Assembly: GCA_030706735.1 (NCBI GenBank) | Contig: JAUZNZ010000028.1 | Span: 1-60,774 of the forward strand | DNA: 60,774 nt | Direction of reading: 5' to 3' | Origin: Bacteroidota bacterium | Lineage (GTDB): Bacteria; Bacteroidota; Bacteroidia; Chitinophagales; Chitinophagaceae | Shown here: piece after piece, positions 17,428 through 25,778 of the stretch | How the letters are laid out: the number at the start of each line of letters is the position of its first letter | How positions within the stretch are numbered: the first letter of the stretch is position 1 | The notes under the pieces: generated by a model | What the model saw: the letters and a program-made list of their open reading frames with translations, nothing else | What the model was told of the DNA's origin: nothing | Database searches by the model: none | Translations under genes and position numbers: made by a program

Positions 17428-17928
17428 ATGAATGTAGAACAGCCCATTCAAGCATTGCTATGGCAATTGCGGGAGACCTTGCAGCGCCTTACGGACAGGC
17501 AATATGCGGCACAGGCAGCCCTGCTGTCCGGAGCGACGGTCGGACAACATGTCCGGCATATCATCGAATTCTTCGAAGAACTGATCAAGAGTTATGACGA
17601 TGGGACGGTAAATTATGACCGTCGCAAGCGGGATCACGTGTTGGAGACCGATCGATCCCTGGCAATCGATAAGCTGGCAGATACGGCGCTTGCCATCGAC
17701 AAGCCGGACAAGGACCTGCTCCTGGTGGCCCATCTCTCGTCAGGAGATAGCGAACCAGTCTTCCTGCGGACCAATTATTTCCGCGAGTTACTCTATCATA
17801 TCGAGCACACGGTGCATCATATGGCGCTTCTTCGAATCGGGATCAACGAGGTGGCGGAGATCGTGCTGCCTGCGAACTTCGGCGTTGCGGCGTCCACCCT
17901 TAAATTCCGACGGACATGTGCACAGTGA
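17428..17928 (+). CDS. DinB-family putative metal-dependent enzyme
   Basis: Four-helix-bundle protein of 166 residues from the ATG at 17428. Candidate metal ligands are His41/His44 (GQHVRHIIEF) and the C-terminal HIEHTVHH cluster, the usual three-histidine arrangement of the DinB/YfiT fold. Many relatives are thiol-dependent transferases; the substrate is unknown. It overlaps the next gene by 13 bases. Confidence 0.85.
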   Translation: MNVEQPIQALLWQLRETLQRLTDRQYAAQAALLSGATVGQHVRHIIEFFEELIKSYDDGTVNYDRRKRDHVLETDRSLAIDKLADTALAIDKPDKDLLLVAHLSSGDSEPVFLRTNYFRELLYHIEHTVHHMALLRIGINEVAEIVLPANFGVAASTLKFRRTCAQ

Positions 17929-19685
17929 CCTATATTCCTTCAGAGGGCGACATTTACCTGACCTCGAACCGGGACGAACGGCCCGGTCGCCATCCGGCGC
18001 TGTTCCCTCACCGATCCGGTTCCGGCAAAGAACAGCTCCTTTATCCAAAGGACAGCGAGGCGGGTGGTTCCTGGATCGCCCTGAAGAATACCGGCGATGC
18101 CGCCGTGTTGTTGAACGGGGCCTTTGTTAAACATAGACGGACGGCAGCCTACCGGCTGAGCCGGGGTCTTGTTTTCCTGGAGATCGCCCGCGCCGTGGAT
18201 CCGCCGGAGGCCTTCGGCGCCATCGACCTGGCAGGTATTGAACCATTTACCCTGATCCTGTTTGCCGGCGGCCTGCTATTCGAGTGCCGTTGGGACGGCC
18301 TGGACAGGCATGTTGCCCGGTTATGTCCCGGCAGCCCACATATCTGGTCCTCGTCGACCCTCTATGACGAGAAGGCGGCAAAGGCCCGGGAACAACGCTT
18401 TGGCGACTGGCGCCAGGTCACTCCCCGGGTTGACGGGAATAGCATCCTGGATTTTCACCGGTCGGAAGAACGGATCGGAGATGACCGGGAAGGGAGCCTG
18501 GCCGGGCAGGGAAAGATAGCCACCGTCAGCATCACATCCATTCGCATCGCCGATGGCGGAAGCAGCATGCGCTATATCGACTTGCGTACGGGGCGCCGGA
18601 ATGAAGCGGGATTCACTGTCGCCACCGAAAAGCCGGAACGGGCCCTCGACTACCTGAAACGCCTGCTCACCCGGGTCGCGTCCTGGGAATACTGGCCCTT
18701 TGCGATCCTCTATTTGCCCGTTTTCTTCTACTGGGCCTGGCTTAGCGTGAAGGCGAGAAGTTTCTTCTTCTTCAGCACGGCCAATCCTTCGATAACCAAT
18801 GCCGGATTTCTGATGGAATCCAAGCGACAGATCTATGATCTGATGCCGCAGGGTTCCTATCCGGGAACCGTCTATTGTCCAAAGGGCCGGCCCGTGATCG
18901 CCATCCGCCAATCGTTACAGGAACGGCAATTGAAATTTCCACTCATCGCCAAACCCGATATCGGTCAGCGGGGAATGCAGGTAAGCTTGCTGAAGGATGA
19001 GTGTGCCTTGTACCTATATAGCGCGCGGTCCAAGGTCGATTTTCTATTGCAGGAATATATCGACTATCCGCATGAAGCCGGCATTTTTTATTATCGCCGG
19101 CCGGGCGAACCGAAAGGACATATCTCCGGGATCGTCGGCAAGGAATTATTGGCCGTCAGGGGAGACGGTCAGTCGACGGTGGAGATGCTATTGCGGATGA
19201 ATGGCCGGTACGCCCTGCAAATTCCGGCCCTTCGCGCCGCCTATGGGCATTTTCTGGAACAGATACCCGCCCGCGGAGAGGAACATCTGCTGGTGCCCTA
19301 TGGCAATCACAGCCGGGGCGCCAAATTCCTGGACTGGACCGATCGGGTCACGCCGGCGCTGGAGACGATGATCGATGCAGTCTGCCGCCAGGTTCCCGGG
19401 TTCTATTTCGGCCGGCTGGATATCCGGTTCGCCAGTTGGGAAGAGCTCTGTGCGGGCCGGAAATTCTCGGTCATCGAACTGAATGGCGCGGGTAGCGAAC
19501 CGGCGCATATCTACGACCCCGGTCATTCCATATTCTTTGCCTGGAAGGAGATCATCCGGCACCTTCGGCTGCTCTTCGACATCAGCCGGGCAAATGCCCG
19601 AAGAGAGGGGCTAACCCCGATGAGCATGCGGGAAGGGTTGAACATGCTGAGAGATTACGCGAAACACGAAAAACTCATTTCCTGA
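17916..19685 (+). CDS. Fusion: NRDE (TANGO2-like) domain plus ATP-grasp domain
   Basis: One continuous frame of 589 residues holding two families. Residues 1 to about 235 are an NRDE/TANGO2 domain (MCTVTYIP, then LTSNRDERPGRHPA and AGGSWIAL). From about 250 the sequence matches the start of a separate Bacteroidota ATP-grasp family (SWEYWPFAILYLPVFFYW, a membrane-like segment, then KARSFFFFSTANP) and continues with ATP-grasp features: LIAKPDIGQRGMQV, LLQEYIDYPHEAG and RLDIRF...VIELNGAGSEP. ATP-grasp enzymes couple ATP use to amide or ester bond formation; the substrate here is unknown. The junction shows no stop codon or ambiguous bases. It overlaps the DinB gene by 13 bases. Confidence 0.85.
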   Translation: MCTVTYIPSEGDIYLTSNRDERPGRHPALFPHRSGSGKEQLLYPKDSEAGGSWIALKNTGDAAVLLNGAFVKHRRTAAYRLSRGLVFLEIARAVDPPEAFGAIDLAGIEPFTLILFAGGLLFECRWDGLDRHVARLCPGSPHIWSSSTLYDEKAAKAREQRFGDWRQVTPRVDGNSILDFHRSEERIGDDREGSLAGQGKIATVSITSIRIADGGSSMRYIDLRTGRRNEAGFTVATEKPERALDYLKRLLTRVASWEYWPFAILYLPVFFYWAWLSVKARSFFFFSTANPSITNAGFLMESKRQIYDLMPQGSYPGTVYCPKGRPVIAIRQSLQERQLKFPLIAKPDIGQRGMQVSLLKDECALYLYSARSKVDFLLQEYIDYPHEAGIFYYRRPGEPKGHISGIVGKELLAVRGDGQSTVEMLLRMNGRYALQIPALRAAYGHFLEQIPARGEEHLLVPYGNHSRGAKFLDWTDRVTPALETMIDAVCRQVPGFYFGRLDIRFASWEELCAGRKFSVIELNGAGSEPAHIYDPGHSIFFAWKEIIRHLRLLFDISRANARREGLTPMSMREGLNMLRDYAKHEKLIS

Positions 19686-19698
19686 CCAGGGTCATCTT

Positions 19699-20223
19699 AT
19701 GACGGAGGTAAGAAAGGCGAAGATAGAGGAACTGCCGGCTATTGGAGAAGTGGCCAGGGTCGTGTATACGGATACGTTTGGGCTGCATTTCACGGCGGAA
19801 GGTTTGGAAAATTTTCTGGCAGCGAATTTTGGGTTGGAGCGGCTGCTTGCGGAGTACAATGAACCAGGTTCGCAGCTTTACATCGCGATGGAGGATGGTG
19901 TAGCGATCGGCTTTTTGCGGATGCGCCCGAACAGGAATATGGAGATTCATCAATTATTTGTGCATCGCGATTATCATGGAAAGGGCGTTGCGGACAGGCT
20001 GATGATGGAGGCGTTCCATTATGCGCGAGGGAGTCAATGGCTCTGGGTTGCCGTGTGGGATGGGAACCTGCGGGCGCAGCGATTTTACGAAAAGTGGGGA
20101 TTCAAGCGATTTAAGCAGCATGTGTATGAGGTGGATGGGGAAAAACAGGTGGATTGGTTGATGAGAAGGGCCTGCGCCGACCCGGGGGTGGGACCAGCGT
20201 CCACTCGTTCAGAAAAAAAGTAA
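19699..20223 (+). CDS. GNAT-family N-acetyltransferase
   Basis: Protein of 174 residues with the GNAT core: IAMEDGVAIGFLRMRP (beta4), the acetyl-CoA loop VHRDYHGKGVADRLM and AQRFYEKWGFKRF. It lies 13 bases after the fusion gene. Its C-terminal codons run into the palindrome that precedes higBA. The acceptor is unknown. Confidence 0.88.
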   Translation: MTEVRKAKIEELPAIGEVARVVYTDTFGLHFTAEGLENFLAANFGLERLLAEYNEPGSQLYIAMEDGVAIGFLRMRPNRNMEIHQLFVHRDYHGKGVADRLMMEAFHYARGSQWLWVAVWDGNLRAQRFYEKWGFKRFKQHVYEVDGEKQVDWLMRRACADPGVGPASTRSEKK

Positions 20224-20242
20224 CCAAATTGGTTACTTTTTT
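20214..20242. promoter_or_regulatory. Perfect 14-bp palindrome, probable HigA operator (possible terminator of GNAT gene)
   Basis: Arms 20214-20227 and 20229-20242 are exact reverse complements around one central base; the core is GTAACCAAATTGGTTAC flanked by A and T runs. It ends 2 bases before the -7 element TATCTTTG and 31 bases before higB, a position suited to autorepression by the antitoxin. The A/T flanks would also let it act as a bidirectional terminator. Confidence 0.6.
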
Positions 20243-20243
20243 G

Positions 20244-20251
20244 TATCTTTG
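20244..20251 (+). promoter_or_regulatory. -7 promoter element (TATCTTTG) of higBA
   Basis: Exact TAnnTTTG match, 22 bases before the higB ATG and immediately downstream of the palindrome. Confidence 0.6.
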
Positions 20252-20273
20252 ACCCGGACAAGGACGAGGATCT

Positions 20274-20591
20274 ATGAATATCTACAACCGAAGTTCGTTG
20301 ATCGCCTTTTATACCCGGCACCCGGACTGCAAAGAGACATTGGAAAAGTGGTATCACGACGTCGAATCGAAAATTTGGAAGAAACCTGGAGATGTTACAT
20401 CTGACTTTAACAGCGCCAGGACGATCAAGAACAGCCGGGCGATCTTTTCAATCAACCACAACGATTATCGGCTGATTGTAGAGATCAACTATCTGAAAGG
20501 CTGGGTCTTTATCAAATTCATTGGAACCCATGCAGCCTATGATAAGGTCGATCCCGAAATGATCAATCGGTTTCATACAAAAGGTAATTAA
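20274..20591 (+). CDS. higB: HigB-type mRNA interferase toxin
   Basis: Protein of 105 residues of the HigB branch of the RelE-like toxins. Typical parts are HPDCKETLEKWYHDVE, the central DFNSARTIKNSRAIFSI and VEINYLKGWVFIKFIGTHAAYDKV. Such toxins cleave mRNA on translating ribosomes. It is followed 15 bases later by its antitoxin, the toxin-first order of higBA loci, and preceded by a palindromic operator. Sequence looks intact. Confidence 0.9.
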   Translation: MNIYNRSSLIAFYTRHPDCKETLEKWYHDVESKIWKKPGDVTSDFNSARTIKNSRAIFSINHNDYRLIVEINYLKGWVFIKFIGTHAAYDKVDPEMINRFHTKGN

Positions 20592-20606
20592 GACAAACGC
20601 AATCTT

Positions 20607-20963
20607 ATGGCACTAAAAATATTGAAAACCAAAAAGGACTACCAGCAGGCCCTTGAACGATTTGAAGTCATCTTTCAGGCAAAACCCGGGACGCCGGATA
20701 GCGATGAGGCCGACGTGCTGGCGCTCCTTATCAAGACCTATGAAGATAAATACCATGTCATTGACAGCCCCAACCCCATCGAGGCCATAAAATATAGAAT
20801 GCAACAGCAAGGACTCACTAATAAAGACCTGTCGCGCATCCTTGGATTCAAGAGTCGCGTGACGGATATCTTCAGGCAAAACCGGAAATTAAACCTCAAC
20901 ATGGTGCGGAAACTCCATCACGAGCTGCATATTCCGTTGGAGACACTTATAAGAGAATATTAA
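20607..20963 (+). CDS. higA: HigA-type antitoxin, XRE helix-turn-helix
   Basis: Protein of 118 residues. The N-terminal half would wrap the toxin; the C-terminal half is an XRE helix-turn-helix (KYRMQQQGLTNKDLSRILGFKSRVTDIFR). It neutralises HigB and probably represses the pair through the palindrome at 20214-20242. It converges with the receiver gene at 20990. Confidence 0.9.
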   Translation: MALKILKTKKDYQQALERFEVIFQAKPGTPDSDEADVLALLIKTYEDKYHVIDSPNPIEAIKYRMQQQGLTNKDLSRILGFKSRVTDIFRQNRKLNLNMVRKLHHELHIPLETLIREY

Positions 20964-20989
20964 ATCGTTCGATAAATACGCCAGGCTGA

Positions 20990-21373
20990 TCACCAATGTT
21001 CGCCGAGAACGAAGGAGACCATATAGTAGACGTCGTCCGGGGAGACAGGCTTGCTCGCAAAGTGGGCGGCGCCTAACTGCTTTAGTTTGACCGATTCCCT
21101 GACGTCCCGGGAAGTCGTATACACGATGACCGGAACATGGGCGGCGCGCGAGTCCTGCTTGATCTCTTTGAGACATTCTTCGCCCGAGAGGCCGGGCATG
21201 CGAAGGTCTAGAAAAATAAAATCCGGCACTTCGTTGTGGTCGTCACGCAAATACGCAAGCGCCTCCATTCCATCGGATGCGGAGAAGCAGGTAATCGTGC
21301 TGTCAACCTCTTTGGTTGCCTCAATAAACAAGCTCCGATCATCCTCATCGTCATCAACCAGTAATATAGTCAT
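20990..21373 (-). CDS. Single-domain response regulator (receiver only)
   Basis: Receiver domain of 127 residues with acidic pocket Asp7-Asp9, phosphoacceptor Asp56 (FIFLDLRMPG), TTSRD in the beta4 region and the SKPVSPDD lysine. No output domain. The start at 21373 (MTILLVDDDED) is the family start; an upstream in-frame codon adds 25 unrelated residues. Such CheY/Rcp1-like proteins often partner bacteriophytochromes or hybrid kinases. The kinase-bearing genes at 22326-26193 are candidates. Confidence 0.9.
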   Translation of the reverse strand: MTILLVDDDEDDRSLFIEATKEVDSTITCFSASDGMEALAYLRDDHNEVPDFIFLDLRMPGLSGEECLKEIKQDSRAAHVPVIVYTTSRDVRESVKLKQLGAAHFASKPVSPDDVYYMVSFVLGEHW

Positions 21374-21497
21374 ACACACACATTTGCCCTTAGGTAGTGT
21401 AAGATAATCCAAAAGACCGGGATTTAATGCGGCGCGGAAGTGAACCAAAAATTATGTAACTTGGATACCAGGAGCATATTGAAAGACATAGCGCAGT

Positions 21498-22058
21498 GTG
21501 AAACTCTTTATAAAAAATACCACCAGCTTCGAGTCCCTGTTGTTCGTGCGTGACGAGCTGAACAGGCTCGGCCTTCATGACGTGGCGGTAGAGATCAACG
21601 AGATCGATCCCGGAGACAGCCTGAATTCCGCCCAATGCCATACGCTTCGTGAGGTATTGGAACGCGCGGGCATCGAATTGTTCGAAGACAAAAAGGATGT
21701 CCTGGTGCAAAGGATAAAGAATTTCATCCTGGAGGTCGTTTACCATGGGGACGAACCGCTTGTAAAGAACTTATCCGTCTACCTGAAGGAGACCCTGCAT
21801 CATGACTACACCTACATGTCCAACCTGTTCTCGGAACGCCAGCAAACCACGATCGAACGATTCTACATCTGCCACAAGATCGAACGGGTAAAGGAATTGC
21901 TGCTTTATGAAAAGCTGACCCTTACGGAGATCGCCGATAAGATGCATTACAGCAGCCTCGCGCATCTTTCGAATCAATTCAAGAAGGTCACCGGACTGAC
22001 CACCTCCCAGTTCAAACAAAAATACAGCGACCAGGACCTGCCGCCGGCCAGCTGCTGA
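21498..22058 (+). CDS. AraC-type helix-turn-helix regulator
   Basis: Protein of 186 residues with a GTG start. The N-terminal part (about 1-85) resembles the small SHOCT-less domain found with Bacteroidota AraC proteins (FVRDELNRLGLHDVAVEI). The C-terminal half is the AraC double helix-turn-helix (RVKELLLYEKLTLTEIADKMHYSSLAHLSNQFKKVTG). It is divergent from the receiver gene and upstream of the CheB/CheR-kinase gene, so it may belong to the same signalling cluster. Confidence 0.82.
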   Translation: MKLFIKNTTSFESLLFVRDELNRLGLHDVAVEINEIDPGDSLNSAQCHTLREVLERAGIELFEDKKDVLVQRIKNFILEVVYHGDEPLVKNLSVYLKETLHHDYTYMSNLFSERQQTTIERFYICHKIERVKELLLYEKLTLTEIADKMHYSSLAHLSNQFKKVTGLTTSQFKQKYSDQDLPPASC

Positions 22059-22215
22059 TTGTCACTATCCCGGAACGCGAGACACCCGCCGCGCCGAACC
22101 CGTGAATTATGCAATATTTTCCCATAATCTTGTAATATTCCCGCCGGATCACGTAAATATCTTTATTCCCGTAGTTGTTTAAGGTTGCGGTTCTGATCAT
22201 TGCTAGCTGTTTTAA

Positions 22216-22285
22216 AAGTTATGGAGAGCCATTTTCAGGTAGTCAATTGTTATTCCCGGGGCGGTCATCCATGACCGCCCTTTTT
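22216..22285 (+). ncRNA. Possible short leader or small RNA ending in an intrinsic terminator
   Basis: A 17-codon frame (ATG at 22220, beginning MESHFQVV and ending GGHP) runs into a perfect hairpin, with arms 22259-22268 and 22271-22280, a 2-base loop and a T run at 22281-22285. The frame's stop codon lies inside the hairpin. The CheB/CheR-kinase gene starts 41 bases later. This may be an attenuator-like leader, a small RNA, or just the terminator of the upstream AraC gene 160 bases away. Confidence 0.35.
22259..22285 (+). terminator. Intrinsic terminator
   Basis: Ten-bp perfect stem GGGCGGTCAT/ATGACCGCCC with a CC loop, followed by TTTTT on the plus strand. It lies between the AraC gene and the hybrid kinase gene. 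Confidence 0.75.
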
Positions 22286-22325
22286 GATGAATAAACCGTA
22301 ACTTCGAAATCTTGTTCCCGCTGCA

Positions 22326-25300
22326 ATGGCTAAGTCGAGAGATACCGTCAAATACCCCCGCCCTTCCTCCAATGATTTCCCGGTAGTCGGTGTCGGCGCG
22401 TCGGCCGGCGGCCTGGAGGTATTCAAGCGATTGATCAGGGCGATCCCGGAGTCATCGGGGATGGCGTATATCCTGGTGCAGCATCTCGAGCCCAACCACG
22501 AAAGTCTGCTCCCGGAGATCCTGCAAAAGAGCACGTCTATTCCGGTCGAAGAGGTTACCGACAACGTGCACGTAGAACGAGACCATATCTACATCATCCC
22601 ATCGAATAAATTGCTGACGGCCGATGACGGCCGCTTGCGGCTCAAGCCGCGACCATCGAATAAAAAAAGTCTGCCCATCGACGTGTTCTTTACCTCCCTG
22701 GCGGAAGTCCACCGGGGGCATGCCATCGGTGTCGTACTGTCCGGAACCGCGTCGGATGGAACGCAGGGGTTAAAAGCAATCAAGGATCAGGGCGGTCTCA
22801 CCTTCGCCCAGGAACCCGGTTCGGCGGCCTTTCCCGGCATGCCGCAAAGCGCGATCGATGCCGGCGTGGTGGATTTCATCCTTTCTCCGGAAGAAATCCC
22901 CTTGCAGCTCGCCAGGTCGGAGGGCCTCATCAAACCGGGCCCGGCCGCCGGGTCCAAAGGGCACCCTGATGAGGAAGGCGCTTTCAGGCAACTGCTCACC
23001 CTGTTGCGATCGAGAAAAGGCACTGATTTCACCTACTATAAACAAACGACCATCCGGAGGCGTGTCAATCGCCGGATGGGATTGAACAAGATAAAAACGT
23101 TCAGGGCTTACCTGGATTTTTTCCGGGACAACACCGCCGAACAGGATCTGCTGTACCATGATCTGCTGATACCCGTCACCGGCTTTTTCCGGGACCCGGA
23201 CACCTACGTCAGTGTCCGCGAGTCGCTGCTGCCCCTGTTGTTTGCCGGAAAAGAAGATGGGAGCCCCCTGCGCATCTGGATCGCAGGCTGTTCCACCGGT
23301 CAGGAGACCTATTCGATGGCGATTTGTCTGAATGAATACCTGGGCGATAGGGCGCACGGATACCGGATCCAGATCTTTTCGACGGATGTTTCGGAACGAT
23401 CTATCGCCATCGCCAGAAGGGGGATCTATTCCCGTTCGGAAGTCGAGGGCCTCAGCCCGGAACAGCTGGAGAAATATTTCGAAAAGATTGCCGGAAGTTA
23501 TCAGGTGAACAAATCCATCCGTGACCTGTGCGTGTTCGCGCACCATGATTTTGTAAAGAACCCGCCGTTTGCCAGAATGGACCTCATCAGCTGTCGCAAC
23601 GTGCTCATCTATATGGAACCTTTTTTACAAAAAAGAGCCTTGTCGACCTTTCATTATGCCCTGACGGAGAAGGGCTATCTGCTGCTGGGTCATTCGGAGA
23701 CGACCGCTCCGGCCAGGGACCTTTTCGTGCCTTTCGACAGGAAGGAAAAGATCTATACGCGCAAATCCGTCCCGGCCAAATTGACCCCGATGACGACCGC
23801 ACGGGGCGAGCAGGCCACCGCTGACGCGGAGAAACCCATCAGAAAAGAGGCAGCCCGGAACGATTTTCAACGGAGCGCCGACACGCTCCTGCTCTCCCGT
23901 TTTTCGCCTCCCGGGGTCGTCGTGAATGACCAGTTGGATATCGTGGAATTCCGGGGCCCGACCAGCGGCTGGCTGGAACCAGGCCCGGGTAAGGCCAGCC
24001 TGAATATCCTGAAACTGGCCAGGGAGGGCCTCGCGTTCGAGCTTCGCAATGCCTTCCACAAGGCAAGAACCTCGCGGCATGAACAGGTGAGCGGGAATAT
24101 TCCCCTGACCGTGGCCGGCAAACCCCGTTGGGTAACCATTGAAGTGTATCCCTTGCCGCATACCGTCGAACCCTATTATCTGATCCTCTTCCGGGACCTG
24201 GTTAGGGACGGGATGGGCGAGGTTTCAGGGGCGAGCGATGTCCCGGGCGCGGGTGATGTTCCAGGGGCAAGCGGGCCTGAAAATCCGGTCGGGGTCCGAA
24301 ACGACGACCTGAGCCAGCGCAACCAGCAACTGGAAAAGGAGCTGGCTTCTCTCCGCGACGACATGCGCAGCTTTATGGAGGACCAGGAGGCCGTCATCGA
24401 GGAACTGCAAAGCGCAAACGAAGAATTACTGTCCGGCAGCGAGGAACTACAGAGCCTGAACGAGGAACTGGAGACCTCCAAGGAGGAGATCCAAAGCACG
24501 AATGAAGAGCTCACGACGCTGAACCAGGAACTCTTCGACCGAAACGAGCAGTTGAATCTTTCCCGGCTATACGCCGAGTCCATCATTGCCACGATCCGGG
24601 AACCCTTCCTGGTGCTTGACCGCAACATGGAGGTAAAATCCGCAAACAGGTCGTACTATGAGCGGTTCGGGACATCGGAAGAAGATACGGAAGGTAAGTC
24701 GCTTTACAGCCTGGGCGAAGGGCAGTGGGATGTACCGGTGTTACGAAACTCGCTCGGATCCATTTTATCGCGGGAAGGGAGGATCAAAGATATCGAGGTC
24801 AATTATCCGGGCAAAGGCGGTGGAGACCGGATCTTACTGCTGAATGCCGCCCGCCTCTTCGGCAAGGACAATGCGGAACAACTGATCCTCCTGGCGATAG
24901 AAGATATTACCGAGTCCCGGAACAGGGAGGTCGAACAAAAACGCTTTTCGGAGGAACTGGCCAAACAGGTGGACGAACGGACGGCCAATCTCAAAGAGGC
25001 CAACGCGGCGCTTACCCACTCAAACGAAAACCTGGAACAATTCGCCACGATCGCGTCACACGATTTGCAGGAGCCGTTGCGGAAGATCAGGACCTTTGCC
25101 GCCATCCTCAATCAAAAGCACCCTCAGGGATTGGATGAGCAGGCGAAGGATATGCTGCAAAAGATCAACCTTGCTGCAGAAAGGATGTCCGCCCTGATCC
25201 ACGACGTGCTGAATTTCTCGAAGGTTTTGGACGCCAGCGTTTTTGAGATCACCGACCTGACCGGCATCCTGCAAAATGTGCTCCGGGATTTCGACTTGCA

Positions 25301-25778
25301 GATCGAGGAGAAGCATGCGGTGATACATTATGACCCCTTGCCATCCATCACGGCGGTGCCACTCCAGATGAACCAGCTGTTCTACAACCTGCTTGGCAAT
25401 GCACTGAAATTTTCCAGGCCGGATGTCCCTCCCATTATAGACATTTCTTCGCGAAAACTGCCGGCAGATGAGCTGAAAGAACATCCGCAACTCGATAGCG
25501 GCCGATCCTACTATGAGATCGCCGTTTCGGATCATGGCATCGGCATCGATCCTCGTTTTTTTGATCGGATCTTCCAGATCTTCCAGCGACTCAATACCAA
25601 ACAGCATTTTGAGGGCACGGGCGTCGGGCTGGCCCTGTGCAAGCGCATCATCGATAACCACCGCGGCGAGATCTATGTCCGGCCGAATGAAGGCGGCGGG
25701 TCGCGTTTTGTCATCCTGTTGCCCAATCTACCGGCCACATGGACGGGCCGGGTAAACCCTATTGATGGATCTCTATGA
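22326..25778 (+). CDS. CheB-CheR-PAS-histidine kinase hybrid
   Basis: Signalling protein of 1150 residues. Domains in order: CheB methylesterase (about 18-210; catalytic Ser26 in GVGASAGG, His53, and Asp in SGTASDGTQG); CheR methyltransferase (about 225-490; SAM motif IAGCSTGQETYS); a PAS-like domain (about 515-610); a Gly/Ala/Val-rich repeat linker; a long coiled coil (about 655-750; ELQSANEELLSGSEELQSLNEEL); a second PAS (about 755-870); HisKA with His912 (IASHDLQEPLRKI); and HATPase_c with GTGVGLALCKRI. It lacks a membrane segment and a receiver, so an external receiver (for example 20990-21373) would accept the phosphate. Such hybrids occur widely outside chemotaxis. The last 20 bases overlap the convergent gene at 25759. 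Confidence 0.93.
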   Translation: MAKSRDTVKYPRPSSNDFPVVGVGASAGGLEVFKRLIRAIPESSGMAYILVQHLEPNHESLLPEILQKSTSIPVEEVTDNVHVERDHIYIIPSNKLLTADDGRLRLKPRPSNKKSLPIDVFFTSLAEVHRGHAIGVVLSGTASDGTQGLKAIKDQGGLTFAQEPGSAAFPGMPQSAIDAGVVDFILSPEEIPLQLARSEGLIKPGPAAGSKGHPDEEGAFRQLLTLLRSRKGTDFTYYKQTTIRRRVNRRMGLNKIKTFRAYLDFFRDNTAEQDLLYHDLLIPVTGFFRDPDTYVSVRESLLPLLFAGKEDGSPLRIWIAGCSTGQETYSMAICLNEYLGDRAHGYRIQIFSTDVSERSIAIARRGIYSRSEVEGLSPEQLEKYFEKIAGSYQVNKSIRDLCVFAHHDFVKNPPFARMDLISCRNVLIYMEPFLQKRALSTFHYALTEKGYLLLGHSETTAPARDLFVPFDRKEKIYTRKSVPAKLTPMTTARGEQATADAEKPIRKEAARNDFQRSADTLLLSRFSPPGVVVNDQLDIVEFRGPTSGWLEPGPGKASLNILKLAREGLAFELRNAFHKARTSRHEQVSGNIPLTVAGKPRWVTIEVYPLPHTVEPYYLILFRDLVRDGMGEVSGASDVPGAGDVPGASGPENPVGVRNDDLSQRNQQLEKELASLRDDMRSFMEDQEAVIEELQSANEELLSGSEELQSLNEELETSKEEIQSTNEELTTLNQELFDRNEQLNLSRLYAESIIATIREPFLVLDRNMEVKSANRSYYERFGTSEEDTEGKSLYSLGEGQWDVPVLRNSLGSILSREGRIKDIEVNYPGKGGGDRILLLNAARLFGKDNAEQLILLAIEDITESRNREVEQKRFSEELAKQVDERTANLKEANAALTHSNENLEQFATIASHDLQEPLRKIRTFAAILNQKHPQGLDEQAKDMLQKINLAAERMSALIHDVLNFSKVLDASVFEITDLTGILQNVLRDFDLQIEEKHAVIHYDPLPSITAVPLQMNQLFYNLLGNALKFSRPDVPPIIDISSRKLPADELKEHPQLDSGRSYYEIAVSDHGIGIDPRFFDRIFQIFQRLNTKQHFEGTGVGLALCKRIIDNHRGEIYVRPNEGGGSRFVILLPNLPATWTGRVNPIDGSL

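Noticed and set aside
24225-24290. Gly/Ala/Val-rich repeats in the hybrid kinase as a possible frameshift site
   Set aside because: Both flanking domains are in one continuous frame, so it is a linker and not a break.
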